Source of the DNA: Fimenecus sp045594885
GTDB lineage: Bacteria; Bacillota; Clostridia; Oscillospirales; Acutalibacteraceae
DNA length: 64,000 bases
NCBI GenBank assembly: GCA_045594885.1
Contig: JAZNZJ010000026.1
Location: 1-64,000 of the forward strand
Direction of reading: 5' to 3'
Part shown: one piece after another, positions 1 through 9,421 of the stretch
Position numbering within the stretch: position 1 is the stretch's first letter
How the letters are laid out: the number at the start of each line of letters is the position of its first letter
Position numbers and translations under genes: made by a program
The notes under the pieces: generated by a model
Told to the model about the DNA's origin: nothing
Databases searched by the model: none
The model's input: the letters and a program-made list of their open reading frames with translations, nothing else

Positions 1-177
1 ATTGAAACAGGAAATATTAAAATCAAGAATATGGATAGTGGCGAAGAAACAGAAACCACACTTGCTGAATTCTGTGATAATTTTCAGTCACTAATTATTA
101 AAGATGCTATGTCGGGCTTTGAATCACTCGGTGTTGAAGGATTCAACCTTACCGACCTTTTAGGAGGTTCAAACTAA
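1..177 (+). CDS. hisS: Histidyl-tRNA synthetase, C-terminal end (partial)
   Basis: The only open frame at the left edge runs in frame 1 to a TAA at 175-177 and gives 58 residues. Its first part (NIKIKNMDSGEETE) looks like the last strands of the anticodon-binding domain of bacterial HisRS, which commonly ends with a 'V-K-x-L-x-x-G-x-Q' type segment. The stop overlaps the aspS start by one base (TAATG), and hisS-aspS is a very common gene pair in Firmicutes. No catalytic motif lies within the window, so the call rests on the tail and on the neighbour. The body of the gene lies to the left of base 1. Confidence 0.7.
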   Translation: METGNIKIKNMDSGEETETTLAEFCDNFQSLIIKDAMSGFESLGVEGFNLTDLLGGSN

Positions 178-1961
178 TGGATACAATGAACGGATTAAAA
201 AGAACAGATTATTGCGGTACTCTTAATGCTGATTTTGTCGGCAAAGAGGTTGTAGTTTCAGGTTGGGTGCAACGTCGCCGTGACCTTGGTGCACTTATCT
301 TCATTGACTTGCGTGACAGAACCGGTATTGTTCAGCTCGCATTTGACGACAACACCGCTAAAGATGTTTTTGACAAGGCTTTTACAGTAAGAAGCGAATA
401 TGTGCTTATGGCAAAGGGTGTTGTTCGTGAGCGTTCTTCAAAGAATAAGGATATTCCAACGGGCGATATTGAAATTGAGGTTAACGATTTGAGAATTTTA
501 GGTGTAAGCGAAACACCGCCATTTGAAATCGTTGAAAACTGCCAGACATCAGAGGTAACAAGACTCAAATATCGCTACCTTGACCTTCGTCGTCCTGACC
601 TTCAAAAGAATATTCTTCTCCGTCACAAGATTACAAAAATCACACGTGACTATTTTGATGAAAACGGATTTATTGAGATTGAAACTCCAATGCTTATCCG
701 TTCAACTCCCGAAGGTGCACGTGACTTCTTAGTACCTTCAAGAATTCACAACGGTAGCTTCTATGCACTTCCACAGTCACCACAGCTTTACAAACAGCTT
801 TCAATGGTAGCGGGCTTTGACCGTTATATGCAGATTGCTCGTTGCTTCCGTGATGAAGATTTACGTGCTGACCGTCAGCCCGAATTCACACAGATTGACC
901 TTGAAATGTCATTCGTTGACGTTGATGACGTTATGAATATGGGCGAGGGTTATATTCAAAGAGTATTTAAAGAGGCTATGGGTGTTAATATTCAATTGCC
1001 ACTCCCAAGACTCACATATAAAGAGGCTATGGAACGTTACGGTTCTGACAAGCCCGACACACGTTATGAAATGGAACTTTGCGATTTAGGTGATGTTGTC
1101 AAGGGCTGTGGCTTTGGTGTATTCACATCAGCGCTTGAGGCTGGCGGAGCAGTTTACTGTATCACAGCTAAAAATGCTGTTAATACTCTTACAAGAAAAG
1201 AAATTGATAAACTTACAGAATTTGTACGTGGTATAGGGGCTAAGGGACTCGCATTTGCTCGTCTTATGCCCGATGGCCTTGCATCTTCATTTGCAAAATT
1301 CTTAACAGAAGACGAAATGACTGCACTTCTTAACAAAGCAGGGGCACAAACAGGTGACGTTGTTCTTATCGTTGCAGATACAAAGAAAAACAGTGTTCTT
1401 TCAGTTCTTGGTGCACTCCGTCAGGAAGTTGCAAAGAAACTCGATATTATTCCAACAGATAAATTCAATCTTCTTTGGATTACTGAGTTCCCGTTCTTTG
1501 AGTGGGACGAAGACGCACAAACCTTTGTTGCAATGCACCACCCATTCACATCTCCTATGGACGAATGCTTGGAATATCTTGAAACAGACAAAGCACAGGT
1601 TCGTGCAAAGGCTTATGACCTTGTTCTCAATGGTGTTGAATTGTCAAGTGGTTCAATTCGTATTACCGACCCTGTTCTTCAAAAAAGAATGTTCACACTT
1701 TTAGGTCTTTCAGACGAAGAGGCTTATGAAAAATTTGGTTTCTTGACAGATGCATTCCGTTTTGGCCCACCACCACACGGCGGTATGGGTATTGGTCTTG
1801 ACAGACTTGTAATGCAGATGATTGGTGCGGAATCACTTCGTGATGTTATCGCATTCCCTAAACTTCAGAATGCAAGTGAACCGATGACAGAGTGCCCATC
1901 ACCCGTTGATACGCTTCAACTTGATGAGCTTGGTATTGCAGTAAAAAAAGAAGAGGAATAA
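177..1961 (+). CDS. aspS: Aspartyl-tRNA synthetase
   Basis: This class II synthetase charges tRNA-Asp with aspartate in the cytoplasm. The 594-aa length is usual for the bacterial type. An N-terminal OB-fold anticodon-binding domain (VSGWVQRRRDLG, about residues 28-39) comes first. The class II core follows, with motif 2 (FRDEDLRADRQPEFTQID, about 220-240), the bacteria-specific GAD insertion (about 300-420) and motif 3 (GIGLDRLVM, about 540). The start at 177 overlaps the hisS stop and has AGGAGG at 162-167 at good distance; a second in-frame ATG at 186 is possible. It is probably co-transcribed with hisS, and whether it also charges tRNA-Asn cannot be judged here. Confidence 0.97.
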   Translation: MDTMNGLKRTDYCGTLNADFVGKEVVVSGWVQRRRDLGALIFIDLRDRTGIVQLAFDDNTAKDVFDKAFTVRSEYVLMAKGVVRERSSKNKDIPTGDIEIEVNDLRILGVSETPPFEIVENCQTSEVTRLKYRYLDLRRPDLQKNILLRHKITKITRDYFDENGFIEIETPMLIRSTPEGARDFLVPSRIHNGSFYALPQSPQLYKQLSMVAGFDRYMQIARCFRDEDLRADRQPEFTQIDLEMSFVDVDDVMNMGEGYIQRVFKEAMGVNIQLPLPRLTYKEAMERYGSDKPDTRYEMELCDLGDVVKGCGFGVFTSALEAGGAVYCITAKNAVNTLTRKEIDKLTEFVRGIGAKGLAFARLMPDGLASSFAKFLTEDEMTALLNKAGAQTGDVVLIVADTKKNSVLSVLGALRQEVAKKLDIIPTDKFNLLWITEFPFFEWDEDAQTFVAMHHPFTSPMDECLEYLETDKAQVRAKAYDLVLNGVELSSGSIRITDPVLQKRMFTLLGLSDEEAYEKFGFLTDAFRFGPPPHGGMGIGLDRLVMQMIGAESLRDVIAFPKLQNASEPMTECPSPVDTLQLDELGIAVKKEEE

Positions 1962-1964
1962 TCA

Positions 1965-2213
1965 ATGAAAAAATACACAAAACAACTGAATATTTTAATA
2001 ACTTCAGTTGTTTTGTGCCTGAGTTTTTCTATTAACGCATTCGCTGAAGATACTGTTAAATATTCAAACGACTTAACCGTAACTCCAATAAGAATTTTCT
2101 TTGCGATTCTTATTATCCCCGCATTTATAGTAATGGAAATCGCTTTTGAGAAACTACGTGAAAAGAAAATTGAAAAAAGAAACAAAAGTTACGAAAAAGA
2201 AGAAAACGAATAA
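1965..2213 (+). CDS. Small signal-peptide/membrane protein of unknown function
   Basis: An 82-aa protein starting three bases after the aspS stop. Residues 1-28 look like a signal peptide ending in A-F-A. A short polar stretch follows, then a hydrophobic segment (about 43-59) and a highly charged Lys/Glu tail (about 62-82) that should be cytoplasmic. A type of single- or double-pass membrane peptide is likely. The gene is the last of the hisS-aspS unit and is followed at once by a terminator hairpin. I do not recognise a family. Its position gives no functional hint beyond co-transcription. Confidence 0.65.
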   Translation: MKKYTKQLNILITSVVLCLSFSINAFAEDTVKYSNDLTVTPIRIFFAILIIPAFIVMEIAFEKLREKKIEKRNKSYEKEENE

Positions 2214-2248
2214 AAAGAAGGTGAGAGAACTCTCTCACCTTCTTTTTT
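2212..2248. terminator. Bidirectional intrinsic terminator
   Basis: A near-perfect hairpin (AAGAAGGTGAGAGA with its complement) is flanked by A- and T-runs on either side. It can therefore end both the aspS transcript and the convergent minus-strand dockerin gene, whose stop codon is at its edge. Confidence 0.85.
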
Positions 2249-4593
2249 TAAGCCATATTCTTAGAAATCAAATCTATATATATCAAGTCAAAGGCATCAA
2301 CTGCACCATCACCATTGACATCAGCAACAAGCATTTCATCATCAGTAAGTGTTGACTTAAGATTCACCGCATCAAGAACATCGTTGTAATCATCTTTTGT
2401 GACTACGCCATCGCCATTAATATCTGCTAAGGCAGGAATTTCTAAATGTTCAACATGCCCACATACTGTGCAGGTTCTTGTTTTTTCTCCCTTGACCCCT
2501 ATCTGTGGGTTTGTAATTATAGACCAATCGTCATATGTATGTTTTGCCGGAGCGTATCCTGAAAAGACTTTGTTGCCACAAGCATCACAATATTCATATA
2601 TCCTTACTTCTTCTTCGCAATTATCCGATTCTAAAACATATGTCAAACTTGCATGTTCACCATAATTGCCGGTATAACTATCAATTTCTCTATGTCCACA
2701 AATGACACAAGAAAAATATATGTATCCCATCGTTTGGCAATCGCCAACCTCTTCATATGCTCTATCGTAAATATGCTCACCCGTTGCTGCTACATCTTTT
2801 TCTTCTTCTGCTCCGCAACCTAAACAGCTACGGAAATCTATTCCGTCTTCGACACAAGTCGCAGGGTGTTTGGGACACCATTCGCCCCACTCGTGATTAT
2901 TTTCATTTATTGGTATCGCAACACAATCTTGTTTGCCGCAAAGAGTACAAACAACGTCCTTTTCGCCCTCTTTAGAACATGTAGCTTCACAACGTACCAT
3001 TACATCTTCAAATAAATGTGACTCTTCGTTGACAGGAACACATTCAGAAACCAATTCACCACACAGAATACAGTTGCCCGTTCTTAAGCCCTCTGCTACA
3101 CAGGTCGAAGGTTGTTCTATATGCCATTCTTCTACACAATGCATGTTTTCATCAGCGGGTAAATCTACATACACCTCTTTTCCGCATTCAGAACATACAC
3201 CGCTTTTGCAACCTTCACTAATACAAGTAGGTTTTTCAATGGTCGTCCAGACTATTTCCGAATTTGCTAACGAAGGTATGATAACTTCTTCGTATTCTCC
3301 GCATTCAAGACAGTTTCTATACTTATTGCCTGCTGTGCAACAAGTTGGCTCTTCTTCAATTTCCCATTCAGTAAAATCGTGGCCATTGGCCTCAACATAT
3401 TCAGTATAAGTGTCACCGCACTTTGAACATTCATATAAATATTCGCCAGGAGTCACACAGCTCCGTTCGGATATAACCTTAACAACATACGAATGATTTT
3501 CAGGGTCTAAAGGCAAAAGTTCTCCCTTTTCTTCTAAGCCACATTCTTTACAAATCAAATTCTGATAACCTTGATTACAGCAATCTGACGGTACTGTATT
3601 TGCAACTTCAAAGGTATGGTCAGCCAAAGGTATTTCAACAGAATAACTAAAATTACATACCACACATTTTGTTTCGGCATATCCCTCAACGGTACAGGTA
3701 GGCTCTTGCAATATTGTTATTTCACCAGCAACGTGCTCTGATGGTGCTATTTCTTTATTTTCAATTAATTGACAACGACTACAACTTCTTGTAGCTAATC
3801 CGCCATGTTCACAGTTGCTAATATCATTTTCCCATTCACACCAGGCATGTCCCAATGCTTCAATTACTTCAGTTTCTTCATATCCGCAGAGCAAACAGTA
3901 ACGATGTTTTTGACCTTCACTTTCGCACTCTGGGTGGTGCACCTCTTGCCACTCTGAAAAAGAATGTTCTTGATTTAATGTTGATACTTCACCATAGTCT
4001 TTGCACCGTGTACAATATTTCACTGTGTAAACAGTACCTGTTGCATCTGTTACTACAGTCTCTTTATAATTATGCGGACTTTGTTTACACATAAGCGCTG
4101 ATGTGGTAACACCTACTTTTTGAATCGCTTCATACACATCTTTTTGACAACTATTACAATATGCCTTTTTTATTCCGAACTGCTCTTCTGTTGCTTCTAT
4201 AATAATTTCACCAGACTCTGTCGTCTCGCAGCCTTCACCATATTCATGATGTCCATCAGGTTCAAGAACTAGTTGCTCAGTATGTGAGCACCCTTCATTT
4301 TTACAAACGTTTTCAATGTAACCATTTGCATTACATGTAGCATCGACTCTACGCTGATATGTCATTGAGTGACCTGTTGCCTTAGCTACACCATTTTCAA
4401 CAAAGCCACAAATAGTACAAGTTCTAATTTGTGTTCCGTCATCTACACAAGTAGCTGCTATTTCAGTGGTCCATTCACCAAACACATGTGCATCTTCCGC
4501 ACACTCTTCAGCATATGTGTGAATATGAGCCAAAGGTAATGCCGTAAAAACTAATACTAATGAAAGTAGAATAGACAACAATTTTTTCTTCAT
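2248..4593 (-). CDS. Secreted multi-CxxC repeat protein with C-terminal type I dockerin
   Basis: A 781-aa exported protein. A signal peptide (about 1-28) is followed by about 16 repeats of roughly 40-50 residues of the form 'P-T-C-x-x-x-G-x(5)-C-x-x-C-G', many with a His-x(2-3)-W or His-x-Phe pair before the first Cys (for example HSFSEW, HEWGEW). This resembles zinc-ribbon-like or disulfide-linked knuckles. The last 65 residues hold two EF-hand-like calcium loops (DINGDGVVTKDD and DVNGDGAVDAFD), which is the pattern of a type I dockerin and would dock to a cohesin scaffold. No catalytic domain is visible. SD AAGGGG precedes the ATG. Its own promoter is at 4641-4668. Possible roles are a structural or adhesive scaffold component; function is unknown. 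Confidence 0.8.
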   Translation of the reverse strand: MKKKLLSILLSLVLVFTALPLAHIHTYAEECAEDAHVFGEWTTEIAATCVDDGTQIRTCTICGFVENGVAKATGHSMTYQRRVDATCNANGYIENVCKNEGCSHTEQLVLEPDGHHEYGEGCETTESGEIIIEATEEQFGIKKAYCNSCQKDVYEAIQKVGVTTSALMCKQSPHNYKETVVTDATGTVYTVKYCTRCKDYGEVSTLNQEHSFSEWQEVHHPECESEGQKHRYCLLCGYEETEVIEALGHAWCEWENDISNCEHGGLATRSCSRCQLIENKEIAPSEHVAGEITILQEPTCTVEGYAETKCVVCNFSYSVEIPLADHTFEVANTVPSDCCNQGYQNLICKECGLEEKGELLPLDPENHSYVVKVISERSCVTPGEYLYECSKCGDTYTEYVEANGHDFTEWEIEEEPTCCTAGNKYRNCLECGEYEEVIIPSLANSEIVWTTIEKPTCISEGCKSGVCSECGKEVYVDLPADENMHCVEEWHIEQPSTCVAEGLRTGNCILCGELVSECVPVNEESHLFEDVMVRCEATCSKEGEKDVVCTLCGKQDCVAIPINENNHEWGEWCPKHPATCVEDGIDFRSCLGCGAEEEKDVAATGEHIYDRAYEEVGDCQTMGYIYFSCVICGHREIDSYTGNYGEHASLTYVLESDNCEEEVRIYEYCDACGNKVFSGYAPAKHTYDDWSIITNPQIGVKGEKTRTCTVCGHVEHLEIPALADINGDGVVTKDDYNDVLDAVNLKSTLTDDEMLVADVNGDGAVDAFDLIYIDLISKNMA

Positions 4594-4640
4594 AAAATCC
4601 CCTTCTTGTTTTTTCTACAACACAATTTTCCTACGATTTA

Positions 4641-4668
4641 ATTTTACCACTTTAAATAAATTAGTCAA
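4641..4668 (-). promoter_or_regulatory. Sigma-A type promoter for the dockerin protein
   Basis: TTGACT (4668-4663), a 16-bp spacer and TAAAAT (4646-4641) on the minus strand, about 50 bp ahead of the ATG at 4593. Confidence 0.65.
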
Positions 4669-4712
4669 GATTAAAAGCAAAAAGTTCAACAGCCTGTGAT
4701 ATGCAAAATAAC

Positions 4713-4741
4713 AAAACTCCCTATGAATTATAGGGAGTTTT
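4713..4741 (-). terminator. Intrinsic terminator after the phosphoesterase
   Basis: A 12-bp perfect stem (AAAACTCCCTAT) with a 5-base loop, directly after the stop of the minus-strand gene ending at 4750. The transcript side ends in a T-rich stretch. Confidence 0.85.
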
Positions 4742-4749
4742 GTTTGTAC

Positions 4750-6138
4750 TTATTTTGAGAAAACGCCTTTCCAGTCACTTGGCGGTGCATCATAAAGCAC
4801 ACCATCAAGTATAATATCGAGAATTTCTGCTATATCTTCAGTTCCTTTTTTTAATTTGAAAATTTTCTTTATTCTCTTGTTAAAAAGTGCTGAAACAGCT
4901 TTATATTCAGGTGTGTCAGGTGTATATGGCTCATCACCCACGAACACATTTGTTACTGCCTCTAAAAGAAAATCTTTAACATTTCTATTTTTTATTGAGG
5001 CATCTACATCTTTACTGATTGCGAATATTTTACCAATTGTTCCAAATGTGGCTTTTTGCAAAAACTTACCGAATGGAACAAGAACGGGTTTTGCTTTATA
5101 TACTTTTTCGGGTGTCATACTGAAAGATGTTGAAAGTTCTGCCAACTTGTCAATGTCATAAGCCATTGAATCAAAAATCGCATTTAAGAATTCAAGAAAA
5201 TTCTCTTTTGTGTATTCGTCAACACTCTTACCTTTCAAATCCCAATTGAAATTGTCAATTTTTACACTATCAACATAAACTTCAGTATCGGTCATCTTTA
5301 CTTTTCTCATTGCATTTGGGTAACCAACCGCTGAACAAGTGTTGATGTCATAAAAATCATTACCCTTTTTGGTTGTCATTTTTGCAATGTTCATCATATG
5401 GGTGTGACCTGTAAAGATAAATTTCACACCATTATTTGCAAGGAATTCCGATGTTTTTTCAAAATCACCAAGCATATCACGACGACTAAAGTAAGGATAA
5501 ATAGGGCTTGGTGGCAATACTGGGTGATGTGTCACCGCAAAAATATAGTCCCCACTTGCCTTTGCGTCGTCAATCTGCTCTTTAATCCATTCAAGGCAAT
5601 CATCATAATAGCCACAGAAAAATTCGTCGCCATCATCATTAAGACAGAGCAATCTGTACCCCTCTTGCAGCTGTACGCAATATGAATGACTGGGCTTATG
5701 TAATGAAATTGCCTCTGAAATACCGAAATCCTTATAGATTTCTAAAAGTTCATCACGTTCTGTACGAGTGGCGGTCAAAATCTCATCACCCACACATTTT
5801 TCTGCCTTACCCGTACCGTTGCCGTTTTCCATATAATAATCGTGAGTGCCCGTTGTGAGATAAACCTTTTTACCGGCATCCTTTAGCCTTTGCAATTTTG
5901 GAATTAAGTCAAAATGACTTTCTTTTGCCCCGTTACAAGTGACGTCACCTGTGATAAGAACAATATTAGTTTCTGTATCTTCAATGATTTTGTCGAAGTA
6001 GGCATCAATCATTGCACCCGTTTCTGCGAGGCACTTTTGGTCTGAAAGACAGATTTTCTCAAATGCTTTGCCCTCTGTACCCAATTCGAGTGCATAGTGG
6101 TGCAAGTCCGTAATCTGATAAAACTTTAAATCTTCCAT
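4750..6138 (-). CDS. Calcineurin-like metallophosphoesterase
   Basis: A two-metal phosphohydrolase of the calcineurin superfamily. The motif order is complete: TDLHH (D-x-H, about residue 10), GDVTCNG (about 63), GTHDYY (the G-N-H-D block with Thr for Asn, about 97), THHP (about 205) and TGHTHM (about 245). The C-terminal 180 residues are helical and of unknown role. The start chosen is the ATG at 6138, which follows the upstream MFS stop by one base and has GGGTGA six bases ahead. A longer start at 6156 would overlap the transporter by 17 bases. No signal peptide is seen, so it should be cytoplasmic. The substrate is unknown. It is the last gene of the murE-like/transporter unit. Confidence 0.85.
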   Translation of the reverse strand: MEDLKFYQITDLHHYALELGTEGKAFEKICLSDQKCLAETGAMIDAYFDKIIEDTETNIVLITGDVTCNGAKESHFDLIPKLQRLKDAGKKVYLTTGTHDYYMENGNGTGKAEKCVGDEILTATRTERDELLEIYKDFGISEAISLHKPSHSYCVQLQEGYRLLCLNDDGDEFFCGYYDDCLEWIKEQIDDAKASGDYIFAVTHHPVLPPSPIYPYFSRRDMLGDFEKTSEFLANNGVKFIFTGHTHMMNIAKMTTKKGNDFYDINTCSAVGYPNAMRKVKMTDTEVYVDSVKIDNFNWDLKGKSVDEYTKENFLEFLNAIFDSMAYDIDKLAELSTSFSMTPEKVYKAKPVLVPFGKFLQKATFGTIGKIFAISKDVDASIKNRNVKDFLLEAVTNVFVGDEPYTPDTPEYKAVSALFNKRIKKIFKLKKGTEDIAEILDIILDGVLYDAPPSDWKGVFSK

Positions 6139-6139
6139 A

Positions 6140-7537
6140 TTATTCACCCGATGCACGTTTTTCTATAATGTAATCGTGAACCTTGTCAGCAAGTTCGCCG
6201 TAAACCTTGAACTTTTTGCGGAACACAATAAGAGAGGCAATGAAAAATAACATTGGCACACCGAAACAGATAATGCCGATACCTGTTTTTGTTGTATCAT
6301 TAAGCCCGATATTTGCAGTAATCTGCTCATTGTAGTTCATCAATCCAAGACCACCAAAAAGCACAATTGTCTGGATTGTGTAAGCCATTTTCTGCAAAAA
6401 GCCTTTCATTGAGAAAGTGATGCTCTCATTTCTCTCGCCGTTTTTGTATTCACCATAGTCAACAATGTCGGCAAGGAAAATAGTCTGTGACACAAACATT
6501 GAAGAAACACCAACAGAGGCGAGAATGTAGCAAATATCCATAATAATAACATTGAGTTTAAGAATAGGACCTGTAATAAGCATTAAAGCATAACCCAGAG
6601 TTGCTGTGCAAAGTGAAATTGTATATGTCTGTCTTTTTGTAAACCATTTTGAAAGCACCGGCACAACCAAAAGACCTAAAACAGAACCAATCGTACCAAT
6701 CAACTGGAATGTTGATTGTAATTCTGAATCACCAAGAGTGTCAGTAAAATAGTAAACTGCCGTTGAGCTTGTTAGATACCAGCCTGCATTTGAAAGCATA
6801 GCGAATACAATGAAAACTACAAGTTGGTCGTTGTTCTTGATAACATTAAAAATCTGTTTAAGGCTAAATTTTTTCTTTTCACCATAAACAACATTTGTTT
6901 CTTTTGTTATAAGCACACAAACAAGCGCAAAGAAAACAAGTGCAATACCGCAAATTCCTGCCCAACGGGAAAACCCACTCGCACTATAACCGTCTTTATC
7001 GGTAATACCACTTGAAAGCAACGGACAAAGCTTTGGTGTGAGAATTGAAATAATTCCCTGACCGATGCCCGAAAATGAACGAGCAACGGTTGCAACAAGA
7101 TTTCTCTCTTTTTCTTCACTTGTGAATGAGGGCACCATTGACCAATATGGAATATCAGCCATTGTGTTTGTCATACCCCAAAGCACATACATAACTGCTA
7201 TGTAAATATACAGTGGAAGTCCACTCATACCAAATGATGTAAACAAAAGGAAAAGTACAACTGCGTTACACAAAGCACCAATTAAAATCCACGGTCTGTA
7301 TTTACCGTGTTTGGTTCTTGTATTGTCAACGATTGTACCCATCATTGGGTCATTGATACCGTCCCATATTCGAGCAAGTGGAGTAATAAGAAGCAAAAAG
7401 CCTTCTTGCAGACCTAACACACTTGAAAGATAATAAGAAAGATATGAATAGAACATACCATAACTCAAATCAAGACCGATTGCACCTACACCATATCCCA
7501 ACGCAGTGCCTAAAATTGATTTCTTTTTAGTTGCCAT
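6140..7537 (-). CDS. GPH-family (MFS_2) sugar:cation symporter
   Basis: A 465-aa membrane protein with about 12 transmembrane helices. The loop after helix 2 carries the GPH signature (DGINDPMMG, then D-N-T-R-T-K-H-GKYRPWIL, about residues 57-83), which is typical of sodium- or proton-coupled glycoside, pentoside and glucuronide symporters of the MFS_2 group. The start overlaps the end of the 65-aa gene by 11 bases, with GGTGAG as SD inside it. Tight packing with a MurE-like ligase suggests the substrate may be an envelope-derived sugar or muropeptide, but this is inference. No neighbouring glycosidase supports a dietary sugar. Confidence 0.85.
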   Translation of the reverse strand: MATKKKSILGTALGYGVGAIGLDLSYGMFYSYLSYYLSSVLGLQEGFLLLITPLARIWDGINDPMMGTIVDNTRTKHGKYRPWILIGALCNAVVLFLLFTSFGMSGLPLYIYIAVMYVLWGMTNTMADIPYWSMVPSFTSEEKERNLVATVARSFSGIGQGIISILTPKLCPLLSSGITDKDGYSASGFSRWAGICGIALVFFALVCVLITKETNVVYGEKKKFSLKQIFNVIKNNDQLVVFIVFAMLSNAGWYLTSSTAVYYFTDTLGDSELQSTFQLIGTIGSVLGLLVVPVLSKWFTKRQTYTISLCTATLGYALMLITGPILKLNVIIMDICYILASVGVSSMFVSQTIFLADIVDYGEYKNGERNESITFSMKGFLQKMAYTIQTIVLFGGLGLMNYNEQITANIGLNDTTKTGIGIICFGVPMLFFIASLIVFRKKFKVYGELADKVHDYIIEKRASGE

Positions 7538-7724
7538 TGTTAACCCTCACCTCGTTAATTACCTTTTTCATTTCATCCTCTATCTCAGGAAATTCACGGG
7601 AATAATCGCCCTGCTTTTCCTGATATTTTGAAAGTGCAAGACTTAACACACCCACCGTTGCCGTAACAAGCGGTACGTAATGCGCAAGTTTAAATGCGGT
7701 TTTTATTACTTTTTTAGCATCCAT
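7527..7724 (-). CDS. 65-aa protein of unknown function between murE-like and transporter genes
   Basis: A small protein with one hydrophobic segment (about 16-32, HYVPLVTATVGVLSLAL) between a basic N-terminus and an acidic, helical C-terminus (KYQEKQGDYSREFPEIEDE). The stop of the upstream MurE-like gene at 7725 directly abuts its ATG at 7724, and its 3' end overlaps the transporter start by 11 bases. This points to translational coupling and a real gene. No family is recognised. Confidence 0.6.
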   Translation of the reverse strand: MDAKKVIKTAFKLAHYVPLVTATVGVLSLALSKYQEKQGDYSREFPEIEDEMKKVINEVRVNNGN

Positions 7725-9230
7725 TTATTTGCCCTGTCTTTCGTCATATTCCTTTAAATATTTCTGTGCAAAAAATGCATCGGATTCATACGGTTCAGAA
7801 GCAAGTCCTCGCTTTTGATGAGTTTCTGCACCCTTACCCGCAAGAATTATCACACTTTCGCTCCTTGCTTCTTCAATTGCTGTTTTAATGGCTTCACCAC
7901 GGTCAGCGATAATTTTATATTTATTCTTACCACCGACACCCTCAACATAACCCGCAATCACATTGCAAATATCAAGAACATTTTCTTCTGCGGGGTCATC
8001 TTCGGTAATATAAATGAAATCGGCAAACTTGCCACTGACCTCACCCATATCTTTTCGACGGATAATCGCTTTATTGCCCGGACAACCGAATACAATTGCA
8101 ACGTGTCTGTTAGGATATTCCTTGCGTACCGACTGTAAAAGAGTTTCAAAACTCAACTTGTTGTGAGCATAATCCACGATTGCGGCGATTTTCTTGTCTG
8201 CACTCTCATACACTTCCATTCGACCTGCGGTATGGGAATTGTAAAGTCCTTGACGAATTGTATTTACGTCTATTCCCAATTTTTCGCAGACTGCAATAGC
8301 ACAAAGTGCGTTACTTACGTTGAAAAGACCCGGAATTGAAAGTGCAAAGTCTTCATTGAAAGATTTTGTTTTGACTGTGAAGACGGTATTTGAACCGTCT
8401 TTTCTTATATTGTAACCATAAACATCGGCATTTTCATTTTGCGTACTGAATGTTATAACCTCGGGGGCATTTTTTGATGCTTGAATTACATCTTCACTCT
8501 TATCGGAATCAAGATTTATTACAGCCGTTCTGCACTGTGAAAAAAGCTTCATTTTAGAATTGAAATAATCATCAAAATCGGGATGTTCAACTGCACTTAT
8601 GTGGTCAATTCCAATATTTAAGTAGCAACCGAACTGAAACTCAACCCCCGCAGTTCTACCATATTTCAAAGCCTGTGAAGAAACCTCCATAGTGAAAAGC
8701 GAAAGTCCGCTTTTCACCGCATTGTCGAAATGCTTATGAAGTTCAAATGGCTCGGGAGTTGTCAGTGTGCTTTCTTCATTCACCACACCGTCATAGATTT
8801 CAAGCGTGGACATAAGTCCGCTTTTTTTACCACTTGACTTTAGATGCTCATCAAAAATATATTTAAGAAAATATGCAGTAGTGCTTTTGCCCTTTGTACC
8901 CGTGATACCTACAAGATTCAACTTTTGCCACGCATTACCGTAAAAGAAATTCGCCATTAAATACATCGCCTTACGAATGTCAGAAACAATAATAGATGGT
9001 GCATCAACGTCATATTTTTTCATTGAAACATAAGCCACCGAGCCCTTATTCAATGCGTCGCATAAAAACTGCTCTTTGAAATGAAGCCCCTTGCACAAGA
9101 ATAATGTGTTGCCCTCTATGTCACGGGAATTGTATGAAATATAGCCGATTTCTGTGCTTTCGTCACAGTCGGCAGAAATCAGTATTCCATTGTCTTTGAA
9201 AAGGTCAATAAAAGCGTTGAGTTTAAACAT
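7725..9230 (-). CDS. murE: MurE-like UDP-MurNAc-tripeptide synthetase
   Basis: An ATP-dependent Mur ligase that adds the third amino acid to UDP-MurNAc-L-Ala-D-Glu, in the cytoplasm. The N-terminal UDP-binding domain carries YNSRDIEGNTLFLC. The P-loop is GITGTKGKST (about 109-118), and the central-domain histidine motif includes VDYAHN. The C-terminal domain has AGKGAE and, where meso-diaminopimelate enzymes have D-N-P-R, reads DDPA (ITEDDPAEEN). The residue specific for meso-DAP is thus absent, which fits L-Lys or another diamino acid, or a paralog with another task. The gene is not in a division/wall cluster but leads an operon with a GPH transporter. The start is taken at ATG 9230 (GGTGA five bases ahead) rather than GTG 9239 or TTG 9242. 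Confidence 0.85.
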   Translation of the reverse strand: MFKLNAFIDLFKDNGILISADCDESTEIGYISYNSRDIEGNTLFLCKGLHFKEQFLCDALNKGSVAYVSMKKYDVDAPSIIVSDIRKAMYLMANFFYGNAWQKLNLVGITGTKGKSTTAYFLKYIFDEHLKSSGKKSGLMSTLEIYDGVVNEESTLTTPEPFELHKHFDNAVKSGLSLFTMEVSSQALKYGRTAGVEFQFGCYLNIGIDHISAVEHPDFDDYFNSKMKLFSQCRTAVINLDSDKSEDVIQASKNAPEVITFSTQNENADVYGYNIRKDGSNTVFTVKTKSFNEDFALSIPGLFNVSNALCAIAVCEKLGIDVNTIRQGLYNSHTAGRMEVYESADKKIAAIVDYAHNKLSFETLLQSVRKEYPNRHVAIVFGCPGNKAIIRRKDMGEVSGKFADFIYITEDDPAEENVLDICNVIAGYVEGVGGKNKYKIIADRGEAIKTAIEEARSESVIILAGKGAETHQKRGLASEPYESDAFFAQKYLKEYDERQGK

Positions 9231-9266
9231 TTCGTTCACCAAAATCCCTACAATAATCTAAATTAT

Positions 9267-9295
9267 ATGATAACACATTTAATGGTAATATGCAA
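9267..9295 (-). promoter_or_regulatory. Promoter of the murE-like operon
   Basis: TTGCAT (9295-9290), 17-bp spacer, TATCAT (9272-9267) on the minus strand, with an overlapping alternative TATAAT four bases downstream. It lies about 37 bp ahead of the ATG. Confidence 0.5.
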
Positions 9296-9421
9296 TTAAA
9301 ATATTACGGCGGGCTACAGACATAAACCCTACCATATAAACATTTAATTACGATTCTTCACGTTGTTCATAATGACAAGCATTCTCTCAACAAATTGGGG
9401 GTTGTCGGGTTGTTTTATGTG

